A stretch of 64,000 nucleotides of DNA from Symbiodinium microadriaticum (lineage: Eukaryota; Sar; Dinophyceae; Suessiales; Symbiodiniaceae), in the NCBI GenBank assembly GCA_001939145.1, contig LSRX01000308.1, forward strand, positions 615,881 to 679,880, written 5' to 3'. Position 1 is the stretch's first letter. Each line of letters opens with the position of its first letter. The notes under the pieces were generated by a model that searched no databases, was not told the origin of the DNA, and saw only the letters and a program-made list of their open reading frames with translations. The translations under genes and the position numbers were made by a program. Below are positions 42,475 to 52,408 of the stretch, piece by piece.

Positions 42475-45400
42475 ATGCGGGGAGGCCTCCTCGCTGCTCT
42501 CCTCAGCCTAGGGCTTGCGGCCTGGGCAGTGAATACAGCCGGGGGACGCCCTGGCTCCGCGCCTTCAGGCGCCGCACGCTTGGGAGACCCGACAGGAGGA
42601 GGGGGAGTAGGCGCAGGTCCGCTCCCACCCCGAAGCCCAGAACAAGCAGGCACGGCAGCGGGGGGATTACCCCAGACACCGACGCAGAACCGCACCCGTC
42701 AAGGAGGACGATCGGGGCCAATACCAGCAGAAGCAGCAGCAGCAGGGGAAGCCAGACCAGCGGACAGACTTCCCACCAGAGAGCCCAGCGGCCACATGCG
42801 CAGCACCAGTGGACACACCAGCACCAGCCCCCTCCGCAGCAGACGCAACAACCACAGCCAACCACCCAAGAGCAGCCACCGTGGCAACCACAAGCACAAG
42901 CAGCGACCGGAAGCGCCTGGCCAGCAGCGCACACCAGACCCCAGACCGCACACCCGGGGGAACAGCGACAGCAGCCACAGCCCATGGCAGGGCATGCAGA
43001 AGGACACCCAACCACACACCGGAGCCACTACATGGGAAGTCCTTGTGCCGCCAAGCCAGCTGCGACCAGTGCCCCACGCAACAACCGAGCGATCACCACA
43101 GCAGCCAACAGCGCAGCAGTCGGCAGGACCACAGCCACCACAACCAGCCCAACAACAGTCTCTGGCAGCCATCCACTCCAAGCCCACGGCTCTATACCGC
43201 CAGGTGTTCCAACCGGGACACAGAGGGGGGGAACACCCCCCAGCAGCAGCCCACTACACTGGAGCAGCCTCCTCAACAGGAATACGCCGACCCCTGGCGA
43301 TGGCCCCTACCAACGGCGGGGCCAACCCAGCACCAACAACCACAACCACAACAACCTCTGCCACAGCAGCCCGCTCAGACACAGGCGGCCACCGGGCTTG
43401 GGCCCTACGTTACCCCGCCCCCTACGATCCCAACACGGACCCCTGGCACGATGACCTCGACGACCCACAGCCGCAGCAGCAACCTGCCGGGTTGAGCGCC
43501 GGCCCAGCACAGCAACAGCAATACCCCGACCGAGCCACCTTCCACGAGGCCTTCCAACAACACCCGCAAGCAGCCCACCAACCAGGACACCAGCCCGGGG
43601 GACACCAGTTCTACTACCAGACAGTCCCCAGAGAATACTACACAGCAGCCCACCTCGCAGCAGACCTGGGCATGTCTCGATACAGCGACGACAGCAGCCG
43701 AACCCCCCTCGACTCAACCCACTTGCCATGCCACAGCCAATGACTCACCAAAGCCCCCACCACAAGCACAACCAGCCACCAACACACCATGCAGGGGGAA
43801 CGCAAGAACCCACCTGCCAAGCCACAGCCAAAGCCACAGCCGAGCCGGCGAGGGCAAAACCGCCACCACCCCAACCACCGACAGAAGACAGCGACGACGA
43901 GCCAGAGCACAAGCCGCCGTGGGAACACACCCCAACACGGGGGGGACACAAAGCCGGCAGCAACAGCCACCTTCGGGGGAACACCCCGCCCCCAACGCAA
44001 TTTTCGCAGCCACGTGGAACCGCCAGCCCCCCGCAGGGCTCAAGCCCATACCCGGCATGACCATGGTGGAGCACTACGAATGGGTCAGGACGGGACAAAT
44101 CCCTCCCTCTTTCATCAGCCGCGAGTTGCTACCGCAGCCAGAGGGGGATACTCAAGCCACAGCAGCAGAAGAGCCCGCCACGACAGACTACACATGGGGG
44201 GGGGCCACGCCGCAGGTCCCCTAACAACGGACGACCTACCCGCAAGCACGAAGGCGGAGGAGCAACCCGAACACGTAACAAAGCCGAAAAGTACAAGATC
44301 AAAAGATGGCTGAAGGCCCACGGCCTGCACCATACACGCTGGGGGGAGCACACACAGCAAAGCAAGCCCCCTGCGACAACCAAGCCTGACAACGACGTGG
44401 ACTGGGCCGACCTCCTCAACCGCCACCTGCGTGGCCCACCACGAGCCACACAGCAAGCCACCCAGACCGACGCACCCCCCCAGCAGCAGCCTGCGCAGCC
44501 ACACGAACAACACCCAGCACATGAGGCGGCCACAGCCATGCAACAACCAGCCGCCCCAGAGCAACCAACCCAAGGCGACAAAGCCAGCAACTACCACCAG
44601 TACTGGCAACCCCAAGACGACTACGACCCCCTGCAGCAGCAGCCAGCGCCAACGCAGCCGCGCCGCAACGCCCACAGCCAAAGCCAGGACCCCAGACAGC
44701 CAGCCCCACAGCAGCGACAGCAGCCACCGGCCGGGGGGGCAACAAGACCACAACAACCAACCTGCGGCGGGGCTAACAGCTCCCCGCCGCCCATACCACA
44801 CACAGCAGCCACCACCACCACACATACAGCACTGCGATCCGGCAAATGGCTGACGCGGGTCGAATATCTGGGGGACGTCCCCACCTCAGATGCACCGGCC
44901 ATCGACCCAACACAGCTCAGCCTCACCATAGACCTGGCGCCACCCTTGAGCGGAGAGACGTGGCTGCTGATCGAACCCCTTACAGCAAGACAGTGGATAG
45001 CCACTATACAACAGACGCCGGGGGGACACTACAAAGAACCCGGCACACTCCGCCTTATGATCGGGGACCAGTTCATCATCACTCGCACACCCAACACCTG
45101 GACAATCCAATACACCATTATGACACCCACACCCTTCGTGCAAGCCACCAACCAACCCCCACCGGGAGCCCCGTCGCCGAAGCCGAGAACCCCCAAGCAG
45201 CCCCCGACACGGGGAGAGCAGACCAGGCAGATGCGGCAGCACACCAACCACAGCCACAACAGTACACACAACACGGCAGCAACGGCGGGGAAGCGCAACA
45301 ACCCACACAGCCAAGCAGCCAACCAGAGCCAGAGCAGACACAGCAAGCACCCAACGATATCCCACCGGGCCTTTGGGATGGCAGAACCCTCCGCCAGAGC

Positions 45401-46888
45401 CAAAGAGAGGGGAACGCACAAACCACGGCGCCCACCAGCCCCCTGGTACCACCAAGTCCGCGACAAAAGGGACTTCCGAGGACACTACCCGTCCCCCAGC
45501 CCAGCGCCAGCACCCGACACTCCGGGGGGGACCACACAGCACTGATTCAACGCAGCATCTCCCAAACAGGGGCGGCAAGCAGTACAGACCCATTCCCGCC
45601 CAACGTCAGGAGAGCCATCCTGACCCAGCTCCAAGTTATCCGAGACACGGCCAGTAGCCTACCGGGGGCGGACCTGCTGGTGGCAATGATGGACATAGCA
45701 GCGCAACTTGTCCACTCGGTTCCCACAGCAGCACCAGCAGCGCCAGAGCACAGCGGGGAGCAGACTCACGAACGGGGGCAGCGGGGGAGGAAGCGCCCCC
45801 TGACAGAGCCCAACGCGCTAGCAGAAATCATGCGCTATGCAGCCAGTGCGGGGGGAGAGAGGGAGCCACTCCCTCCAAACCTGATGGCGGAAGATCTCTT
45901 TTTTCTCATGGCAGAACTGGAAGCCGGAGCCCTCCAGCTCCACGAACCGTTACCGGGGGATATAGATATCCGCACCGTCCAGGACGCGGCGCGCAGAGTG
46001 CAGCATACCATACACCTGCTGTGCAGCGCCCGTGACCAGTCCTTGGCCGGGGGAGACAAGTGGAACCGCCCGCAGTTTTGGAGGGAGATAGCAGAGTTGG
46101 TCGAACCAGCCGTGCTCATCATCGACCGCAGGGGGGACGCCTTTGCAGACGATGACGGCGCGGACCTTGCTCACCCCGCGGATGTTGCAGTCTTGGCTCG
46201 AGAAGTCCCTGAAGCCCCAGCCAGAACGGGGCAAACAAGTAGCGCCGCTCTTCTGCTCCGAGACGCAGCAGACGACTTCAGGTGCATCGTTCCCAGCATG
46301 GTGGGGGAACAACAGACTCTTGCGGTGCAACTACTCCAAGCTGTGGACTACTGGTTCCAGGCGCAGTTTGGAGGAGCCCTTGCCGTGCACGATGGCACCC
46401 AGACCGACGACATGGGGGATCCGCTACAAAGCCACGTGGGGGAGAACAGACCTCCTGCAACCACGGGAGAACTAGCGGGAGGCCCCGCCGAAGAGCGACC
46501 GACAGTGCAACAGCAGGAGGACTCCTACAACTCCGAGCCCTTCACCGCCTCGAAACTGGGGCTCTACCAAGAATGCATGGAACCACTGGCGGCCTCCTCG
46601 CAGCCAGCCGGGGGGGAAGACGCTGGACCAATGGAGCACTGGCGTGGGTGGTTAGGCCTACAGCACACTACGGCAAGCCAGGCCGAAGCCGCCCTGGGAA
46701 GCCTAGACCTCGACGCTTTGGGGGAGCCAACACTACCCGTGGCGCCGGCTAGCAGTCTGGAGCAAGAAGTGGGCAGCGTCCTTGGCCACTACTGTGCCAT
46801 GGCACCCACCCCAGCCGGGGGGAGCAACCGGCAACTCAGCGCGTGTGACGCAAGTGGACCTGGACGGGGAGAGTGGCGACAACAGTGA
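42475..46888 (+). pseudogene. LINE-associated ORF3: signal peptide, Pro/Gln/Thr-rich, conserved C-terminal region; frame-broken
   Basis: Not recognised as a known family. It begins MRGGLLAALLSLGLAAWAVN, a signal-peptide or membrane-anchor pattern. GAGPLPPRSPEQ and about 900 residues rich in Pro, Gln, Thr, Ser and His follow. A more ordered piece (WLTRVEYLGDVP, LSGETWLLIEPLTARQWIAT, about 44840-45120) and a helical C-terminus come next (NVRRAILTQLQVIRDTASSL, DLFFLMAELEAGALQL, MVGEQQTLAVQLLQAVDYWF). The open frame changes at least four times (42475-43743, then about 43850-43990, 43990-44224, 44397 to about 45160, 45160-46888), mostly in C/A-rich or G-run sequence. It is therefore a decayed gene or carries many small assembly indels. 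A shorter ORF with the same start follows the RT of copy B. Confidence 0.6.
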
Positions 46889-47091
46889 GAGCGCGGATAG
46901 CCACCGTAGACGGAGAGCACATGCAGCCTGCGACTGAGGAGATGGGCGCACAGTGAGCTTAACTGTACCTACGGGGTCTAGGGTTTGAAGGCGTTTGGGA
47001 CTCAACCTCAGCCCATCTCCCAACACCAGAAACTGCCAGCCGGGGAGACCAAATCCTCGCACAGAACTTCTGCCTCCTAAGAAGAAACACT

Positions 47092-47365
47092 GGATGGGGG
47101 AGACACCATGTGATATGTACTTATACCATGCGGTCCTACACTTAGCTTGCGTTGTTGTTTGCAGCAGTCTTCCCCATTCCCAGTAGCCGTAGCTGGGGGA
47201 AACACCTCGTCCTGAGCCGTAGCCTGGTACCCAGTCTAGGGACGTCGAAAAGACCTTCGGAAACCATGTCGAAAGGGGGAGACGTCACATGATGATGCCT
47301 ACTTATACCAAGCGGTCCTACATCTACTAAACCTTGTTGTTGCCTGTGGTCTTCCCCTTTTCATG
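47092..47365. repeat. Direct repeat pair of about 90 bp, 176 bp apart
   Basis: 47092-47182 and 47268-47365 share GGGGGAGAC, ACTTATACCA.GCGGTCCTACA, TTGTTGTTG and GTCTTCCCC in order. Between ORF3 of copy A and the module of copy B; possibly 3' UTR sequence. Confidence 0.65.
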
Positions 47366-47697
47366 GATGCCACACCGAAGAGTAGTTTCATATAGGCCGG
47401 GGGGATAAATGCCCTGAGGCCAGCCACCTCGCACGCCTGTTCCTTTGTGCAACAGGGGAAACACCTGCCACTCCGCTTGAGGGGGGAGGACTCGTAGTGT
47501 CCCAAACCTCAATGGCTCAGAGGGGAAATTGCCCTCTTCTTGGCTCGGCCCTTAGAGTGTTGTGCATTCGTCATGTTCACTTTTCTGTTGCCGGTGTCGA
47601 GCTAGGAGTGCAGTCTGCAGCAAAGGGGGGATGAATTGCTATGTCAACACTGTTGCTGTGTTTCGTCTGCAGACTCAGCGGGGAGCCTCCGTTTTGC

Positions 47698-47813
47698 ACA
47701 GCCAAGCCCCTTGGGGAAAATCCCCCGGGGGAACCAGTGAGACACCCACGGCCTGCGGGTGTGCGCCTGCGCGCGAGGGACTAGGTCTGGACGCACCTAG
47801 TCTCTCCAGCCTG

Positions 47814-47855
<42 letters not shown>

Positions 47856-47986
47856 CGAGAGAGCGAGAGAGCGAGAGAGAGCGAGAGAGAGCGAGAGAGA
47901 GCGAGAGAGAGCGAGAGAGAGCGAGAGAGAGCGAGAGAGAGCGAGAGAGAGCGAGAGAGAGCGAGAGAGAGAGAGAGAGAGAGAGA
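47698..47986 (+). repeat. Stem-loop/(GA)n module, copy 3
   Basis: CACAGCCAAGC, hairpin GGGGAAAATCCCC, hairpin ACCCACGGCCTGCGGGT, hairpin GCGCCTGCGC, CAGCCTGGTAGAGAG, then an expanded (GA)n/(GAGAGAGC)n tract to 47986. The Arg/Glu frame through this tract is not a gene. Confidence 0.75.
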
Positions 47987-47989
47987 AGA

Positions 47990-49486
47990 CCTAGCTTGGG
48001 GGGAGCGAATCAGGGAGATGCTCAGCGACATGCTCTACGTGGGCAAAATCCCCAGCGGCATTGAGGAGGGGATCACGGTCTTGCTGCCCAAAATCCCTTC
48101 GCCGCTCGAGTGGGGAGAAACCCGCCCCATTACACTATCCTCCACTTTCCTCAAATGGGCAGCCCAGCTCCTCCTGTCCCGGGCGGGGGATCAGCTGAGA
48201 GAAGGGGGGGAAGGCCTGCAATGGGCCCGCAAGGGGAGGCAAGGAGTGGAACTCGTAACCACTCTGAGGAGGGTGGTGCAAATGTCGAAAGACTGGGGGG
48301 TGCCAGTCTGGATCGTGAAGCTGGACATTCGCAAGGCGTTTGACAGCGTATGGCAACACAGCCTAGCAGAATTAGTAGCCTCCAGGGTTGGGGGGATCCC
48401 GTCGCAACGCTTCCCAGTGCCCACCGGGGGGGGACAGCACCCATGGGAGGCCGGCCTGTGGCTCAGTATACTCCAAACCCGATCCCTCAATGTTTCGGTG
48501 GGGGATGTGGCCCAAACAAACGGCATCAGGCAGGGCTCCCCTGATTCACCTGACCTCTTCGGGGGGATCATTGCAGCGGACCTCTCCCGAGCCATTGGGC
48601 GAACCCCCGCACAGCCCGCCGACTCCACCAAGACGGGCTCAGCATCCACCCAGTCAAAACAGCCATACTTTACAGCCACGCAGAGGGAGGGGGAGAGTTC
48701 ACCATCCAGGGGGAGAAGGTGGCTTGCCAACCCAACGGGGCTATCATTTCGGCATTGGCGAGTCCCATCACCTTCGGCGACCAAGCCGTGGCCATAGTGG
48801 GGGAAATGGCTCGGCGTGCCAGAGCGGCCTTCGCCAAACACAAGCGAGTCCTGAAGGCGAGGACCAGCATCCGCCCGAGGCTCATTGCATATGACACCCT
48901 GGTCCGCAATGCCGCGCTCTACGCCGCAGAAAGCTGGCCAGCGCACGCACAAGTGCTCCGGGGGGCCAATGCCGTACAACTCCTACACCTCAGAGAAATG
49001 CTCCACCTTCGGCGGGGGGCAGCCGAGAGCTGGCAGGAGTGGCACGTGCGCACCCTCAGAATGGCGCGGGTGCACCTCCACCGAGAACAGAAGGAAAGAT
49101 GGTCAACACACATCCTCATTCGTATTTGGAAGCTTTGGGGGCATCTGGCCAGGGGGGGAGAACAGGTGGCGGCCATGCTGGAGTGGAAAAACCTCCGCTT
49201 CTGGAGAGCACAGCAACAGCTACCCTCCAGGCAGCGCGTCAAACACGCAGGGAGGTTCAACCCAGGGGGGGACATCGAAAGAGCACTCGAGAGCATAGCA
49301 GGCACCAGATGGGGGGAAGTAGCACAAGACAGAATCAGGTGGCACTCACTTCAGCAAGCCTTCGTCGACCGGTTTGACGTACCATGGGCCAGCGGCCGAC
49401 AACATGCACTGCAAAACTTACACCCCAACACGCAACAGCACCCAACCCCCCACCCACCCCCCGCTCTCCCAGCCCGAGTTGCATAA
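47990..49486 (+). pseudogene. Reverse transcriptase fragment of copy B, catalytic motif deleted
   Basis: Similar to copy A from the RT fingers onward (EEGITVLLPKI, TRPITLSSTFLKW, WIVKLDIRKAFDSVW, GIRQGSPDSPDLF). After AQPADST (about 48627) the frame shifts and resumes at GLSIHPVKTAILYS (about 48635). About 35-40 residues are missing, among them the catalytic xLDD. The rest is open to 49486 (SWPAHAQVLRGANAVQLLHL, LWGHLARGGEQVAAMLEWKN). An RT without these aspartates cannot polymerise, so this copy is dead. Confidence 0.9.
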
Positions 49487-49759
49487 CGGATGACGCCCTG
49501 CGAGACAGTTCTTACAGCCCGGGGGGGGGGGCAGGGCGGGAAGAATAAAGGGGGAGGACCACAACCACTGCCACAGGCAACGCAACAGAGAGGAGAGACA
49601 GTCAGTTCTTTTCATTTTGCATGTACTTGACCAGAGACAGCATGCAGCAACACGTCGAGTTGATCTGCCGCCGAAGGAACCTTGCATGCCCTCGACTGCG
49701 ACCGTTTGCCGCAGCGAGGCCCGAGCGAACTCAGAAGCCAAACTCCTTCACTCGTGAAG

Positions 49760-50011
49760 ATGAGGGGGCTCGGAGCCTACCTTCTGGGGGGAGCCATGGT
49801 GCTTCTCACGGTCCTTTGGGCTCCACTGTCAGCTGCCACAGTTCGCCCCCCGTATGGAGGGGGAGGCGACAACCAAGGAAGTGTTTCCCCGAGGGGGACG
49901 AGAATGGGCACAGAAGGACGCGGGGCAGGAGCGGGGCCCTTGCCCCCCCGCGACCCGCAATGGTCGACCTCAGCCGGCACGCTACCGCAAGCAGAGACGC
50001 AAACAGCATGA
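49760..50011 (+). CDS. Short ORF3 homologue of copy B, 83 aa with signal peptide
   Basis: MRGLGAYLLGGAMVLLTVLW resembles the start of ORF3 in copy A, and RGAGAGPLPPRDPQ aligns with GVGAGPLPPRSPEQ there. It ends at a TGA after TLPQAETQTA, before the long Pro/Gln region. The N-terminal hydrophobic segment predicts secretion or an ER anchor. It is either a truncated remnant or a genuinely short product. Sequence further on (50775-50957, LELVQAGSALLI...AAEEALALLTAAAS) may be a remnant of the ORF3 C-terminal helices. Confidence 0.55.
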   Translation: MRGLGAYLLGGAMVLLTVLWAPLSAATVRPPYGGGGDNQGSVSPRGTRMGTEGRGAGAGPLPPRDPQWSTSAGTLPQAETQTA

Positions 50012-50092
50012 GCCTCAGCGGACCAGCCAGTAGCAGCTCCTCATGGTTTAGACTTCACTTTCCAGGATACCACATGTCTGACAAAGGGGATG

Positions 50093-50211
50093 TACAGCCT
50101 AGCTCACGAGGGAATAACCCTCGATGGGGCGTCTAAATCCTGCCTGGACCGGCAGGTGCGCGTTCGCGTGCGGGGTGAGGGGTCCGACCAACCCCAAGCC
50201 CCAAGCCTGGT

Positions 50212-50257
<46 letters not shown>
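50093..50257 (+). repeat. Stem-loop/(GA)n module, copy 4
   Basis: TACAGCCTAGC, hairpin CGAGGGAATAACCCTCG, hairpin CCTGCCTGGACCGGCAGG, hairpin GCGCGTTCGCGTGC, AAGCCTGGTAGAGAGAG, (GA)n. Confidence 0.75.
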
Positions 50258-51090
50258 GCTTGCTTCGTGGGATCCACCTCGGAAATTGCTGCACCTTTGT
50301 CTTTTTGGGCAGCAATGGATGCCTAGACAGCACTCCTTATTTTGTGTCACTTTCAGGGGCATGTACCCTTTGTACCTTGCTGAACGTAATTTTCTTCATT
50401 TGCTGACATGCCCTAGCACCTCGTGGAGTTTGCATTCTCAACCTTTCGAAACCTGAAGCCTTGGTTGAGTCTGCGTGTTTTCCCAGTTTCCCTCCGCAAC
50501 GGTCGGGGGCGCAGCTTGCGCGCGGGCAGGGGAACCTTCCCTGTCCATAGTAGCCCTGGCGAAAGAAAGAGAAGAGTGTGGCTACTCCTTCGAGGGGAAC
50601 GACACGGGGAGTACAACGACGGCATGAACATACCAGCACTGCAACCGGACCGCTCCCAGGGTCGACGAGAGCACCAGGAAGCCACCACATAAAAATAAGA
50701 GGAGGCACAACCCACCAGAGAGGGAGGACCCGGACATCCTGGGCACGGCCCAACAACACCACCCGAGACGGGGGATGCAGAGAGGAGGCAGGCCCCTGCC
50801 ACTTGAACTGGTCCAGGCCGGCAGTGCACTTTTAATCAGGGGGAAAAGAAGCTACAACTGGCAGGCAACACACTGGGCTACCGACGCCGCTGAGGAAGCA
50901 CTGGCCCTTCTCACAGCTGCCGCTTCCATGGGGGAGAATGCCGACGTCACCGAATGACGGGTGCTTCCAGGCTGGAATTGACGACCCTGCCATGGTTTCC
51001 GCACATCTCGGCATGTGAACTGGATTGTGTTGATCCTGCATGCAGAAGACAGGTAGTCGCAAGTGACCGGTGTCGAGATGCCGAAAAAAC
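50258..51090 (+). other. Retroelement debris between module 4 and the minisatellite
   Basis: G-run-rich up to about 50960 with one open frame (50775-50957) that may be an ORF3 C-terminal remnant; then ordinary sequence leading into the minisatellite unit at about 51091. Confidence 0.4.
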
Positions 51091-51120
51091 AATATTTGCT
51101 AGGCGCGGTGCTCATTTTCA
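51091..51120. repeat. Minisatellite unit left of the Copia insertion
   Basis: TTTGCTAGGCGCGGTGCTCATTTTC, the same motif as the array on the right side (56670-56860). The Copia element therefore sits inside this array. Confidence 0.65.
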
Positions 51121-51126
51121 AGAAAT

Positions 51127-51260
51127 GTGAAAGCAGATGTGTCAACATGTACAGTCATGACTTCCTGCGGTTCACACGTGTAAGCTCTTGACCTGACCGC
51201 TCGGACTGGATGGCTCAAGCGAGCAAAAGCAAGCGTTGGCACGCGCGAAGTGTTCTCGCA
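51127..51260 (+). repeat. Copia 5' LTR, 134 bp
   Basis: TGTGAAAGCAGATG...GTGTTCTCGCA. Differs from the 3' LTR by one C/T change (GACCTGACC against GACTTGACC) and a 9-bp deletion after GGCAC. Short for an LTR; no clear TATA box seen. Confidence 0.95.
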
Positions 51261-51261
51261 C

Positions 51262-51273
51262 TGGTAGCGGAGC
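51262..51273 (+). promoter_or_regulatory. Primer-binding site, tRNA-Met-like
   Basis: TGGTAGCGGAGC one base after the LTR. It resembles TGGTAGCAGAGG, the complement of the 3' end of many eukaryotic initiator tRNA-Met, the usual copia primer. Confidence 0.75.
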
Positions 51274-51344
51274 ATATGCTCCTGGGCCCTTGGGCCAAAG
51301 CCCCCGCGCTGCTTGCGCACTCCCTGTGCAGCGTCTGCTGGCTG

Positions 51345-52408
51345 ATGGCGGCGCTGCTTGAGTTGCTGCGCTGGCCTGCCTTTACCAACGACGACGAGGT
51401 GGGCCAGGGCACGGAAGGAAAATTCGGCATCCCCAGATTCAACGGGGAACCTACACGCCTCGCTGAGTACAGCTTCCGAGTCAGAGCCAGGGCCGCGAAG
51501 GAGAAGGCCATGTCAAAGGACGAACGTGAGAAGTTGGGGCCCCTGGGGCTCAGGCTCGTGGAGGGCTTGTCCGGCACCGCTTTGCGTATGGTGCAGAACA
51601 TGGACATGAGCGAGCTCAGCAAGGACAGCGGCGTGAACATGCTCCTGGAGACCTTCGACAAGACGCTGCGGCCCAAGAGGCTGCAACAGGCAAGGGAGCT
51701 CTATGCCGCGGGCGCCACCACCCACGGCATCATGGCACGCCAGCCGACCGAGCCGATGGCCACGTATGTTCTGAGGCGGCGCACCTGGTACAGGTGCTTG
51801 ACCGACTGCAGAGAGGACATGAACCTGGTCCTCGCGGAACAATTGCTGGCCAGCCCCAACCTTAGCACCGACCACCAGCTCCTTGTACGTACCGCCTTGA
51901 AGGGTGAGGTTACCTTTGATGCTGTGGCGGACGAGTTGGTGGCACAACACGGCCGGACCCATGAACGAGAGCGGCGAGCACACCACAAAGGCGGAGGAGC
52001 CAAGCATGGAGGCAGGGGATGGACATCTTCTACCAGGTCCTGGCGACCCTCTGGCTATATGGCCGACGGCACCTACGACACGACTGAGGACCACGAGTAC
52101 CACGAGCCCGCATCCCCGAGGACACCGCCTACGCCGCCATCGAGGACGAAGCCACCTTCGAGGAGGAGCAGATCGGCTACCTGGTCGACGACGGGGTGGA
52201 CCTAGAGGACCAGGACATGGCTGAGTCTGCGGCCGACCTGCTGCAGGTGGAGCAAGAAGCGCATTTTGCGAGAAAGGGTGCTGCGCAAAAGGGCGGCTTC
52301 AGACCGCCACCGCCGAGACAGTTTGCTGTCACCGGGTCTTTGAGCCTGGAAGAGAGAAAGAAGAAGGTCGCCGAGCTGAAGTCGAGGACAACCTGGGGCT
52401 TCTTGTGA
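51345..52408 (+). pseudogene. Copia gag region, one frame break
   Basis: Frame from the ATG at 51345 (also open upstream into the LTR). Gag-type helical capsid region: FNGEPTRLAEYSFRVRARAA, LRLVEGLSGTALRMVQNM, ELYAAGATTHGIMARQPTE, LVLAEQLLASPNL, KGEVTFDAVADELVAQHG. Near 52115 the meaningful frame moves (EDTAYAAIEDEATFEEEQIG, EQEAHFARKGAAQKGGFRPP) and ends with a stop at 52406. No clear CCHC zinc knuckle. Confidence 0.8.

Larger units (their letters stand above)
37788..46950 (+). mobile_element. Non-LTR retroelement (LINE) copy A with three ORF regions
   Basis: In order: stem-loop/(GA)n module and leader relic, ORF1 (38322-39329), ORF2 APE-RT (39326-42283), about 190 bp including GAGAGGAGAGACAGTCAGT, then ORF3 (42475-46888). 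G runs are dense on the coding strand. The boundary 3' of ORF3 is uncertain: no poly(A) or target duplication was found, and it might end soon after ORF2 if ORF3 belongs to another unit. The same RT-linker-ORF3 order in copy B argues that ORF3 is part of the element. Confidence 0.7.
47698..50011 (+). mobile_element. LINE copy B, 5'-truncated
   Basis: Module 3, then the RT domain from its middle, then the GAGAGGAGAGACAGTCAGT linker, then a shortened ORF3. ORF1, the endonuclease and the first part of RT are absent: RT coding begins immediately after the (GA)n tract at about 47990. Confidence 0.75.

Noticed and set aside
42503-45593. Long minus-strand frames rich in Cys, Trp, Val and Gly
   Set aside because: Shadows of the CAG/CCA-rich ORF3 region; they have no recognisable motif, and the + strand has conserved starts in two copies.
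47675-48031. Arg/Glu or Leu/Ser repeat proteins
   Set aside because: Both strands of a (GA)n/(GAGAGAGC)n tract; coding similarity starts only after it.
50150-50180. tRNA-like T-arm (GCGCGTTCGCGTGC) in the module
   Set aside because: No acceptor or anticodon arms can be paired around it; the hairpin loop varies between copies.
51209-51217. Spliced-leader relic in the Copia LTR
   Set aside because: Only 9 bases (TGGCTCAAG) match; expected by chance at about this frequency in 64 kb. Mentioned only as a note.
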